DNA from: Caldifarciminota bacterium | Lineage (GTDB): Bacteria > WOR-3 > Hydrothermia > WGAB01 | Direction of reading: 5' to 3' | Assembly (NCBI GenBank): GCA_015489295.1 | Contig: WGAB01000371.1 | Span: 1-5,699, forward strand | DNA: 5,699 bases | Part shown: in pieces, positions 1-5,699 of the stretch | How the letters are laid out: every line of letters begins with the position of its first letter | How positions within the stretch are numbered: position 1 is the first letter of the stretch | Program-made: the position numbers and the translations under genes | The notes under the pieces: model-generated | The model's input: only the letters and a program-made list of their open reading frames with translations | The model's database searches: none | Told to the model about the DNA's origin: nothing

Positions 1-1322
1 CCCTGGTGCAGGTCAAGCTCCTGAGCCTGGGGCTCTCCAAAGCCTCACGGGGGCTTTACTTCGGCACCGCCGGCACCGCCCTGTTCCTTCTGGAGTTCCT
101 GAAGATGGGGATGCCCCTGGTGCTCCCGCGGTTCGTGCCCCTGTACGAGGCGCGCGGGGAACCGGAACAGGTCCGGGCCCTGGAGGGCTTGGTGTTCGCC
201 GCCTATGCCGGCCTGGTACTGCTGGTGGCCCTGCTGGCCTGGCTGGTCGCCCGGGCGTTGCCGGGCCGGGCGTTCTGGCAACTGTTGCCCGTGGCGTTGC
301 TCGCCTTTGGGGTTCAGGCCTGGAACCAGCTCCAGAGCACGGCCCTGGTGGCCCATCGGCGCGTGACCACCGCCGCCTGGGTGTTCCTGCTGGGCCAAAC
401 GCTGTTTACCGTGCTGCTCTTTGGGATCCGGCACGCGCTCACCCTGCACCGGGTGTACGGCCTGGCGGCCCTGTCCTTTCTGGTGTCCAGCGGCCTCGCC
501 CTGAGCCTGCTCCGGCCGGGCCATCCCCTGCGGTTCCGGCCGGATCCCGAACTGCTGCGCTTCGTGCGGTTCGCCGTGTACCACACATTTTTCTCGCCGG
601 TGTTCCATTACTTCGACTACGTGGTGCTTTCCCTTGCGTCCACCTGGGGGTCGCTGGCCCTCTTCGGCCTGGCCCGCCGCGTGGAAGAGTTCCTGAAGAA
701 ACTCCTCTGGATTCCGCTGGAGGTGCTGGCCCCGGAGATCAGCCTGCGGGACGGCGCCCGGCGACAGGGGCACCTCCTGGCCGACCGCGTGATCCGGCTG
801 TACTGGCTGCTGAGCCTGGCCCTGGCGGTGCCCGCGTTCCTGTTCCGGAACGAACTGGTGGTGCTGATCTCGCGGAGCCAGTATGCGGGGGCAGGCCTGT
901 ACCTGGCGGTGCTGGTGCTGCATGTGGTGCTTTTGGGCTGGGCGGCGCCGCTGGGGGTGGCCGCCCGGTCGCTGGGCGACATGAAACTGCTGTTCCTGGC
1001 CGATGCCCTGCGGAACGGCGCCTATGTGCCCCTGGCGTTGCTCTTGACCTGGCGGTGGGGCCCCCTGGGGCTCGCCACCTCCTTCGTGCTTTCCACAGGC
1101 CTTTCGCTGGGCTTTTTGATGGCTCGAAGCCGCGCCCTGGGCCTTCGGCTGCCGGGGACCCGGGAGGTGGCCCCGGGCCTCTTCTTTGCCCTGCTGGCCC
1201 TGGCAACCGGCATCGGGGTTCACCGGTTCCTGGGCCTCGTGCTCACGCTCTTTGTGCTCGTGCCCTGGTCTGCGGAGGATCGGGCATCCTGGCAAACCCT
1301 GATTCGGCGGCGCCATGAGTGA
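1..1322 (+). CDS. Polysaccharide/oligosaccharide flippase (Wzx/MOP-like), 5' end outside window
   Basis: A very hydrophobic protein that would flip lipid-linked sugar units or export polysaccharide across the inner membrane. The frame is open from base 3 to a TGA at 1320-1322 (440 codons). About 11-13 membrane segments can be picked out, separated by short Arg-rich loops, for example around LVLLVALLAWLVARAL, WVFLLGQTLFTVLLFG and YWLLSLALAVPAFLF. The layout fits the MOP superfamily (polysaccharide_synt or MATE-like), whose members have 12-14 segments and 400-500 residues. A GTG at base 6 could start it, but the first visible residues (LGLSKASRGLYFGTAG) resemble the loop after the first membrane helix of flippases. 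I therefore infer that about 30 residues lie upstream and the gene is cut by the window. Its last 8 bp overlap the ATG of the next gene, a glycosyltransferase, which supports a role in glycan assembly. The fold assignment is fairly sure; the substrate is unknown. Confidence 0.82.
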   Translation, partial: LVQVKLLSLGLSKASRGLYFGTAGTALFLLEFLKMGMPLVLPRFVPLYEARGEPEQVRALEGLVFAAYAGLVLLVALLAWLVARALPGRAFWQLLPVALLAFGVQAWNQLQSTALVAHRRVTTAAWVFLLGQTLFTVLLFGIRHALTLHRVYGLAALSFLVSSGLALSLLRPGHPLRFRPDPELLRFVRFAVYHTFFSPVFHYFDYVVLSLASTWGSLALFGLARRVEEFLKKLLWIPLEVLAPEISLRDGARRQGHLLADRVIRLYWLLSLALAVPAFLFRNELVVLISRSQYAGAGLYLAVLVLHVVLLGWAAPLGVAARSLGDMKLLFLADALRNGAYVPLALLLTWRWGPLGLATSFVLSTGLSLGFLMARSRALGLRLPGTREVAPGLFFALLALATGIGVHRFLGLVLTLFVLVPWSAEDRASWQTLIRRRHE

Positions 1323-2520
1323 GAAACCCCGGCTGCTCCTTCTGACCCCCTGGCCCGGCGAGTGGCGGCGGTCTGAGCCCAACCCGGTTACCCGGTATGT
1401 CATGGGCTACCTGCGGGAACGCTTTGAGATGCACCTGGTATTTCCCGCCCGCAATCCCCGGGCCTTTGCCCCTGTAGAAGAGGACTATTTCCTGCATCCG
1501 GTGCCGGGGCTTCCGGCCACCGAGCGGCCCGGCCCCTGGAGCCATCTCTGGCGGTTCCCTTCCTATGCCTGGCGCCTGTACCGCGCGGGCCGCCGGCTCC
1601 TGGGGCAGCAACGGTTTCATCTGATCCTGGGCCATTCCGGCTTCGTAGCGCTGCCCGTGGGCGCGCTGGGCAGGACCTTCGGGGTTCCCACGGTGCTCAG
1701 GCTCTTCGGCGTGGTGCGGTTCCTGGAGTTTCGGCCCACACCCCGCGGAATCCTCACCAATCTGGAGCATCTGCTGGCCTACCGGGTGCCCGTAGACCGG
1801 TTGCTCGTGGTCAACGACGGCACCGGCGGCCGAACCCTGGCCCGCAGGTACGGCATCCTGCACCGGTTCGTGGAACTCCCCCAGCCCCGCCCCGAGCACT
1901 GGCACCGGGTGCCCGACGCACGGCAACGGCTGGGGCTGCCCGAGGATCTGCCGATCCTATTGCTGGTCTCACGGCTGGATCACTTCAAGGGGCTGCACCT
2001 GTTGCCCGCCATCCTGGAACGTCTCCGGGAGGTGCCCCTGCTACTCCTTCTCGTGGGTACCGGGCCCCTGGAACCCCGGCTCCGGCAGGAACTCCAGGGC
2101 CGGGATCTCCTTTCCAGAGTGCGGTTCCTGGGGTATGTGCCCCATGAGGAGCTGGCGCCGGTGTACTCGGCGGCCGACCTTTACCTGGGGCTGGCTGACC
2201 TCAGCACCTGCACCCGGCCGGTGGTGGAGGCATTGAGCCTGGGGGTGCCGGTGGTAGCCTGGGAGCTCTTAGAGAGCCGTTCCTGCCTAGGGAACAGCCC
2301 CGGGGTGGTGTGGGTGCCGCCAGGTCGGGTCGACCGGTTCGCGGAAGAGGTGGCGGCCCTGCTGGAAGACCCGGAGCGCCGACAACGCCTGGGGCGCCGG
2401 GCCGAAGTTCATGCCCGGCAGCATTTCCCCACCGAGCGGGAGGTCGCCCTGTATCAGGTGCGGATCTTGGAGGAGGTGGCGGGCTTAGCCCCGGGTCCCG
2501 CCGCTACGCGCCCGGGTTAG
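1315..2520 (+). CDS. Glycosyltransferase family 4-like (GT-B fold)
   Basis: A cytoplasmic or membrane-associated transferase of 401 residues, the usual size for GT4 enzymes that add a sugar from a nucleotide-sugar donor to a lipid-linked glycan. The N-terminal half starts with a Rossmann-type strand (RLLLLTPWPGEW) and has an acceptor-side NPVTRYV segment near residue 23. The C-terminal half shows the standard donor-binding series: VSRLDHFKG (218-226, with the conserved Arg and Lys), LLLVGTGPLEPRL (244-256), VRFLGYVPHEEL (269-280) and YSAADLYLGL (284-293). The EX7E motif is altered: Glu305 (RPVVEALSLGVPVVA) is present, but Ser297 stands where the first Glu normally is. The gene starts inside the end of the flippase gene (ATGAGTGA, 8 bp overlap). 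No clear ribosome site precedes it, so translation is probably coupled. Its 3' end overlaps the ankyrin gene on the other strand. Donor and acceptor cannot be read from the sequence. Confidence 0.9.
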   Translation: MSEKPRLLLLTPWPGEWRRSEPNPVTRYVMGYLRERFEMHLVFPARNPRAFAPVEEDYFLHPVPGLPATERPGPWSHLWRFPSYAWRLYRAGRRLLGQQRFHLILGHSGFVALPVGALGRTFGVPTVLRLFGVVRFLEFRPTPRGILTNLEHLLAYRVPVDRLLVVNDGTGGRTLARRYGILHRFVELPQPRPEHWHRVPDARQRLGLPEDLPILLLVSRLDHFKGLHLLPAILERLREVPLLLLLVGTGPLEPRLRQELQGRDLLSRVRFLGYVPHEELAPVYSAADLYLGLADLSTCTRPVVEALSLGVPVVAWELLESRSCLGNSPGVVWVPPGRVDRFAEEVAALLEDPERRQRLGRRAEVHARQHFPTEREVALYQVRILEEVAGLAPGPAATRPG

Positions 2521-3399
2521 GAGATCCACGATGTCTTCGTACCCGGCCTGGCGGGCCAGATCCAGCGGGGTGTCGCCGTAAGCGTTCCGGGCAAAGGGAT
2601 CGGCCCCCCACTGAAGCAGCAGGTCCACCAGTTCCCGGTTGCCGGTGACCGCCGCCACGTGGAGAGGGGTATCCTGGCGCTGGTCGCGGGCATTAATGTC
2701 GGCCCCGTGCTCGTGGAGCAGCCGGGCCACCTCCACATGGGACTTCCGGGTCAGAGAGGTGATCCTCTGGAACTCCTTGGGAGGAGGGGCGTCTTCAGGG
2801 TATCCCTTTTCCTGGACCAGAAAGTCCTTCATCCGGGAAAAGCCCGTGGCACAGGCCGCATGCAGGGGCGTGAACCCGTGTCGGTCTCCCGCCTTTGGGT
2901 CGGCGCCCCGATCCAGGAGAACCCGGGCCGTTTCCACGGCTCCCAGATAGGCGGCAATGTGCAGCGGGGTTTCCCCGTCCCGGTCGCTGGCGTTCACCTC
3001 GGCCCCGTGGTCCAGCAACAGGGTAACCAGATCGGGCCGCTCCCTCAGAACAGCCAGGTGCAACGGCGTAATGCCGTTCTTGTCCCGGGCATTGGGATGG
3101 CAACCTCTCGCCAGGAGTTCCCGGGCCGCCTCGGGTTGCTCGCCCAGCACGGCATAGTGCAGCGGTGTCAAACCGTTTCGGTCCTGCTGGGCGTCCGGGT
3201 TCTGGATCTTGTCCAGGAGGAACCTCAGCACCTCCAGCTTGCCGTAGTAAGCGGCCACATGGATGGGCATCACGCCCTCCTGGTCGGGCACCTCTACGGT
3301 TTTGCTCATCAGCACAAAGTAACGGGCCAGGGGCAGATTTCCTTCGCCTGCGGCATAGTGCAAAATCGTCCAGCCGTCTTTTCTCATCATGGGTGTCAT
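2485..3399 (-). CDS. Ankyrin-repeat protein, about nine repeats, cytoplasmic
   Basis: A 304-residue protein built almost entirely of about 33-residue ankyrin repeats, a scaffold that binds other proteins; the partner is unknown. Repeats begin near residues 8 (GWTILHYAA), 41 (VMPIHVAA), 75 (GLTPLHYAV), 108 (GITPLHLAV), 141 (GETPLHIAA), 174 (GFTPLHAAC), 241 (DTPLHVAA) and 274 (GDTPLDLAR). Between residues 176 and 243 there are 67 residues where one repeat needs 33. The second half (ITSLTRKSHVEVARLLHE, then HGAD) keeps the second helix but has lost TPLH, so I count it as a degenerate ninth repeat. There is no signal peptide, membrane helix or catalytic domain. The frame stays open up to an ATG at 3504, but I chose the ATG at 3399 because GGAGGAG lies just before it and the ankyrin fold begins right after. 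It is transcribed alone, divergent from the lipoprotein/S2P operon, and its 3' end overlaps the glycosyltransferase by 36 bp. Confidence 0.9.
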   Translation of the reverse strand: MTPMMRKDGWTILHYAAGEGNLPLARYFVLMSKTVEVPDQEGVMPIHVAAYYGKLEVLRFLLDKIQNPDAQQDRNGLTPLHYAVLGEQPEAARELLARGCHPNARDKNGITPLHLAVLRERPDLVTLLLDHGAEVNASDRDGETPLHIAAYLGAVETARVLLDRGADPKAGDRHGFTPLHAACATGFSRMKDFLVQEKGYPEDAPPPKEFQRITSLTRKSHVEVARLLHEHGADINARDQRQDTPLHVAAVTGNRELVDLLLQWGADPFARNAYGDTPLDLARQAGYEDIVDLLTRARSGGTRG

Positions 3400-3402
3400 A
3401 CG

Positions 3403-3409
3403 CTCCTCC
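3403..3409 (-). promoter_or_regulatory. Ribosome-binding site of the ankyrin gene
   Basis: Read on the minus strand, GGAGGAG is followed by CGT and the ATG at 3399, leaving 5 nt between the GGAGG core and the start codon. This decides the start: the upstream in-frame ATG at 3504 has no such site and would lie across the start codon of the divergent lipoprotein gene. Confidence 0.75.
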
Positions 3410-3420
3410 GCCTTTCCGGA

Positions 3421-3430
3421 TTTTCGAAAA
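3421..3430. repeat. Perfect 10-bp palindrome TTTTCGAAAA in the ankyrin gene leader
   Basis: TTTTCGAAAA reads the same on both strands and lies 22 bp upstream of the ankyrin start codon, in the most A+T-rich part of the intergenic region. It could be a small operator half-pair or a short hairpin. The symmetry does not extend into the flanks, so a binding role is only a suggestion. Confidence 0.3.
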
Positions 3431-3450
3431 GGGAATTTACACGGGGTTCT

Positions 3451-3481
3451 ATGATACGGCACCCGGCCGGACTCGTATAAT
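3451..3481 (+). promoter_or_regulatory. Promoter of the lipoprotein/S2P operon
   Basis: A perfect TATAAT -10 box lies at 3476-3481. The best -35 match is ATGATA at 3451-3456 (4 of 6 to TTGACA) with a 19-bp spacer, longer than the ideal 17. Transcription would begin near 3488, giving a leader of only about 15 nt that still contains the ribosome site. The same stretch TATAATTG also resembles the Bacteroidota -7 element TAnnTTTG (one mismatch), so the sigma class is open. The spacer contains the 8-bp palindrome CCGGCCGG (3463-3470). On the minus strand the -35 segment reads TATCAT, 5 of 6 to a -10 box, and could serve the ankyrin gene; I see no good -35 for it. Confidence 0.55.
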
Positions 3482-3490
3482 TGGAAACCG

Positions 3491-3497
3491 GGAGGTG
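3491..3497 (+). promoter_or_regulatory. Ribosome-binding site of the lipoprotein gene
   Basis: GGAGGTG, an excellent match to the anti-Shine-Dalgarno sequence, has its GGAGG core 7 nt before the ATG at 3503. It fixes the start of the lipoprotein gene. Sites this strong are uncommon in typical Bacteroidia. Confidence 0.8.
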
Positions 3498-3502
3498 CAA
3501 AC

Positions 3503-4468
3503 ATGCGAAACGCCTGGCCGTTGATCGGAATCGCAGGACTGGTTGCAGGCTTGAGTTTGACTTCCTGCCGCCGGATCTACCGCTACGCCGCGGGACAGGT
3601 GAACGAACTCGTGGTGATCACCCACGATTCCACCTTCCTGGCCCGGGTGCAGGGCCTCAACGAACTCTTTTACACGCCCCAGCCGGAATCGCTGTTCACC
3701 CTTGTGGTGCCGCCGGACAGTTTGATCCCCCGGTACCTGGAGCACAAGAACGTGTTGATTGTCACCTACCCCGGGGCCCCCGACTGGCCCCTTTACCGGA
3801 AACTCTTTGGCGAGAAAACCGGCCTGTACATCCTGAGCCATCGGCTGGCCGTCGACGACCACATCATCGGCATCGCGGGCCCCAAGTGGGAGGCCACCTT
3901 GAGCCTGCTGGAAACCGCCCTGCCCACGGTAAAGGAAAGCCTCATGGCCTGGATGTTCCAGAACTACCTCAAACGCGAGTACTTCGCCGGCCACAACGCA
4001 CAGATCCGCGAGATTGTCCGGGAGCGGTGGCACCTGGACATCGATGTACCCAGCGGCTGGGCCTTCTTCGTGCAGCAGGACAGCATCTTTGCCCTGGCCA
4101 AGCACTACCCCGACCGCTTTTTCATGGTGTACATGGAGCCCGCCCCCCGTACTCTGGACCCCTGGAACCTCCTGGAACTCCGCGACCAGCTTACCCAGGT
4201 GTACTACGACGGCGACTATGTGCTGCGGGATACCGCCACCCTGCGGTTTGAACGCACCACCTTTCTGGGCCAGCCGGCCCAGGTGATCTACGGCGTGTGG
4301 CAGAACAACCGTCGGGTGCTCGGCGGCCCCTTCAAGCTCATCGCCTTCAATTACGGCTCGCGCTTTTTCCTGGTGGACATCGGCGTGTTCGCGCCCGACC
4401 TGGACCACAAGATGCCCTTCATCTTCCGCACCGAGGCCTTTTTGCGAAACATGAAGATCCTTCCCTGA
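3503..4468 (+). CDS. DUF4837-type lipoprotein
   Basis: A 321-residue envelope protein of unknown biochemical role. Residues 1-22 form a lipoprotein signal: Arg2, a hydrophobic stretch (WPLIGIAGLVAGLSL) and the lipobox LTSC, with Cys22 as the lipidated residue, so the mature protein should be membrane-anchored and face the periplasm. The rest matches what I know of the DUF4837 family of Bacteroidota and relatives: GQVNELVVI near 31-39, an ESLFTLVVPP segment (62-71) followed by HKNVLIV (81-87), a PSGWAFF patch (183-189), the GVW...GGPF element (264-277) and a C-terminal FAPDLDHK followed by a Glu-containing helix (296-316). Length is normal for the family. The start is set by a strong ribosome site. 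Its stop TGA directly abuts the ATG of the site-2 protease gene, so the two are translated from one message. The family call is from memory of its motifs. No catalytic residues are recognisable. Confidence 0.8.
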   Translation: MRNAWPLIGIAGLVAGLSLTSCRRIYRYAAGQVNELVVITHDSTFLARVQGLNELFYTPQPESLFTLVVPPDSLIPRYLEHKNVLIVTYPGAPDWPLYRKLFGEKTGLYILSHRLAVDDHIIGIAGPKWEATLSLLETALPTVKESLMAWMFQNYLKREYFAGHNAQIREIVRERWHLDIDVPSGWAFFVQQDSIFALAKHYPDRFFMVYMEPAPRTLDPWNLLELRDQLTQVYYDGDYVLRDTATLRFERTTFLGQPAQVIYGVWQNNRRVLGGPFKLIAFNYGSRFFLVDIGVFAPDLDHKMPFIFRTEAFLRNMKILP

Positions 4469-5587
4469 ATGTGGCCCTGGGACTTTGAAGAGCCGGTATC
4501 TCCCTGGGACCTGGCCCTGCCCCAGGAGCTCCAGGTTCTGGTGGCACCGTACTTCGCACCCCACAGCGTGCAGCCCCTGGGGCCCAACGCCTGGGTGCTG
4601 CGGGGGACCCTCGTGGGCGGCGACCCTTCGCGCCGGTCCGAGGAACTCTTCCGCCTTCTGATGGCCTCGGGCTATGTTCCCAGCCTCCGCCGGATCGCTC
4701 CGGACCTCTACGAACTCTATGTGACCGTGGAGCCTGAGGCGTTCCGCAAGCCCCAGCGGCTCTGGGTGCATGGGCTGCTCTTCCTGCTGACCGTGCTCAC
4801 CACCCTGTTCGCCGGGGCCTTTCATGCGGGCCAGAACCCCTTCGCGCATCCCCTGGCGCTGTTGGCCGGCGCGCCCTTTGCCTTCAGCCTGCTGGCCATC
4901 CTGGGATCCCACGAGATGGGGCACTATCTGCTGGCCCGGTACCATGGGGTCCGGGCCACCCTGCCCTACTTCATCCCCTTTCCCCATCCCCTGATCGGAA
5001 CCCTGGGGGCGGTCATCCGAATCCGCTCGCCCATCCCCTCCCGCAACGCCCTGCTGGACATCGGCGCCGCCGGCCCCTTTGCCGGCATCCTGGTGGCCCT
5101 GCCCCTCACCATCCTGGGAATCCACTGGTCACAGGTGGTGCCCCTCTACGAGGTGTCCGAAACGGCCCTGCACCTCGGGGAGCCGCTGCTTTTCCGAATC
5201 CTGGTGTGGCTGGTCAAGGGCCCCCTGCCGCCGGATGCCACCCTGTTCCTGCACCCGGTGGCCTTTGCAGGCTGGCTGGGCTTCTTTGTGACCGCCCTAA
5301 ACCTGCTTCCCTCGGGCCAGCTGGACGGCGGCCACATCGCCTACGCCCTGTTCGGCCCGTTGCACCGCATCATCTCCCGGGTGACCTTCGTCGTTCTGCT
5401 GCTTCTCGGATTTCTGTGGATGGGATGGTGGACCTGGGCGCTGCTGATCCTGTTCTTCATCCGGTTTGACCACCCCGCGCCCCTGAACCAGGTAAGCGAA
5501 CTGGACCGCCGCCGGCGCTGGCTCGGCTATCTGGCCATCCTCCTGTTTATCCTGACCTTTGTGCCGGTGCCCCTATCCGTGGGCTGA
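4469..5587 (+). CDS. Site-2 protease family intramembrane zinc metalloprotease (M50, EGY-like)
   Basis: A 372-residue membrane protease that should cut other membrane proteins within the bilayer. The zinc site is intact: HEMGH at 148-152 (His148, Glu149, His152) and NLLPSGQLDGGH at 278-289, supplying the third ligand Asp286. Other family marks are GTLGAVI (177-183), the segment DIGAAGPFAG (197-206) and the tail HPAPLN (335-340) with LDRRRRWLGY before the last helix. Membrane segments lie roughly at 98-117, 128-147, 196-217, 264-281, 304-331 and 350-368. Residues 1-95 are a soluble domain (containing a LFRLLMASGYVPSLRR segment) like that before the protease core in EGY-type and archaeal S2Ps. 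There is no PDZ domain, so it is not a standard RseP. The ATG follows the lipoprotein stop with no gap (TGAATG) and no clear ribosome site, so translation is probably coupled. All catalytic residues are present and it looks active. The substrate is unknown. Confidence 0.93.
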   Translation: MWPWDFEEPVSPWDLALPQELQVLVAPYFAPHSVQPLGPNAWVLRGTLVGGDPSRRSEELFRLLMASGYVPSLRRIAPDLYELYVTVEPEAFRKPQRLWVHGLLFLLTVLTTLFAGAFHAGQNPFAHPLALLAGAPFAFSLLAILGSHEMGHYLLARYHGVRATLPYFIPFPHPLIGTLGAVIRIRSPIPSRNALLDIGAAGPFAGILVALPLTILGIHWSQVVPLYEVSETALHLGEPLLFRILVWLVKGPLPPDATLFLHPVAFAGWLGFFVTALNLLPSGQLDGGHIAYALFGPLHRIISRVTFVVLLLLGFLWMGWWTWALLILFFIRFDHPAPLNQVSELDRRRRWLGYLAILLFILTFVPVPLSVG

Positions 5588-5699
5588 GGCCACGCTCCAC
5601 CGCCGGTCCAGCCACCGGGCGTACAGGATGAACACGAAGTTGGACACGGTCACGATCTGCTTGATCACAAACTGACCGGCAAACAGGGAAAGCAGCGGC
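5573..5699 (-). CDS. C-terminal end of a membrane protein, partial
   Basis: On the minus strand a frame is open from the window edge to a TAG at 5573-5575 and gives 41 residues: a hydrophobic helix (PLLSLFAGQFVIKQ), a second one (VSNFVFILYARWL) and a charged tail (DRRWSVASAHG). The pattern of hydrophobic segments ending in Arg-rich residues is protein-like, and it explains the 112 bp after the S2P stop. It converges on the S2P gene and overlaps its end by 15 bp. The GQFVIK plus YARWL arrangement faintly recalls the last helix of VUT-family queuosine-precursor transporters, but 41 residues are too few to name it. Confidence 0.55.
   Translation of the reverse strand, partial: PLLSLFAGQFVIKQIVTVSNFVFILYARWLDRRWSVASAHG

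Noticed and set aside
45..1403. 452-codon open frame on the minus strand opposite the flippase
   Set aside because: Its Gln/Gly/His/Pro-rich composition mirrors the Leu/Pro/Ala codons of the flippase. No start signal or family is visible.
2490..2516. CCCGGG inverted pair in the convergent overlap, as a bidirectional terminator
   Set aside because: Only six base pairs with a 15-nt loop, no U-tract on either strand, and the sequence is explained by coding on both strands.
3400..3504. Ankyrin gene start at 3504, adding 35 N-terminal residues
   Set aside because: There is no ribosome site, it would cover the divergent promoter and the lipoprotein start codon, and the extra residues are not ankyrin-like. 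GGAGGAG favours 3399.
3481..4251. 256-codon open frame on the + strand overlapping the lipoprotein gene
   Set aside because: It is out of frame with the lipoprotein, is Arg/Pro/Gly-rich, and lacks any recognisable motif.
3449..5125. 558-codon open frame on the minus strand opposite the lipoprotein and S2P genes
   Set aside because: The translation is rich in Gly, Gln, His and Val with no domain, as expected for the antisense of G+C-rich coding DNA. The + strand genes have clear families and ribosome sites.
5603..5618. CCGGT/ACCGG hairpin after the S2P gene, as a terminator
   Set aside because: Five base pairs, no U-tract, and it lies inside the converging partial gene.

Overview
The window is bacterial, G+C-rich (roughly two thirds by eye) and almost wholly coding, with only one real intergenic gap (about 100 bp). 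It holds six genes, two of them cut by the window edges. I see no rRNA, tRNA, CRISPR array, insertion sequence or integrase. A DUF4837-type lipoprotein points to the Bacteroidota/Rhodothermota side of the FCB group. However, two genes carry strong Shine-Dalgarno sites and one has a TATAAT -10 box, which is unlike classical Bacteroidia. A G+C-rich, possibly thermophilic, Rhodothermota-like or neighbouring lineage is my best inference; it is not proven.

Region 1 (1-2520, + strand) is the tail of a surface-polysaccharide gene set. A multi-pass flippase-type polysaccharide exporter lacks its start in the window. It overlaps by 8 bp a family-4-like glycosyltransferase whose usual EX7E motif has Ser in place of the first Glu. 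Together they would build and export a lipid-linked glycan across the inner membrane.

Region 2 (2485-3399, - strand) is a single gene for a cytoplasmic protein made almost entirely of about nine ankyrin repeats, one of them degenerate. Its 3' end overlaps the end of the glycosyltransferase gene, tail to tail, by 36 bp.

Region 3 (3400-3502) is the divergent intergenic region. It has a good + strand promoter, a strong ribosome-binding site for each flanking gene and two short perfect palindromes.

Region 4 (3503-5587, + strand) is a two-gene operon: a DUF4837-type lipoprotein, then with no gap (TGAATG) a membrane-embedded site-2 metalloprotease of the EGY/archaeal-like type. The zero-spacing junction suggests coupled translation and a shared cell-envelope role, but the sequence does not show which substrate is cut.

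Region 5 (5573-5699, - strand) is the last 41 codons of a membrane protein running towards the operon and overlapping it by 15 bp.

Nothing here is a clear new defence or mobile system. The points most worth a second look are the lipoprotein/S2P pair, the solitary ankyrin gene divergent from it, and the altered active-site motif of the glycosyltransferase.
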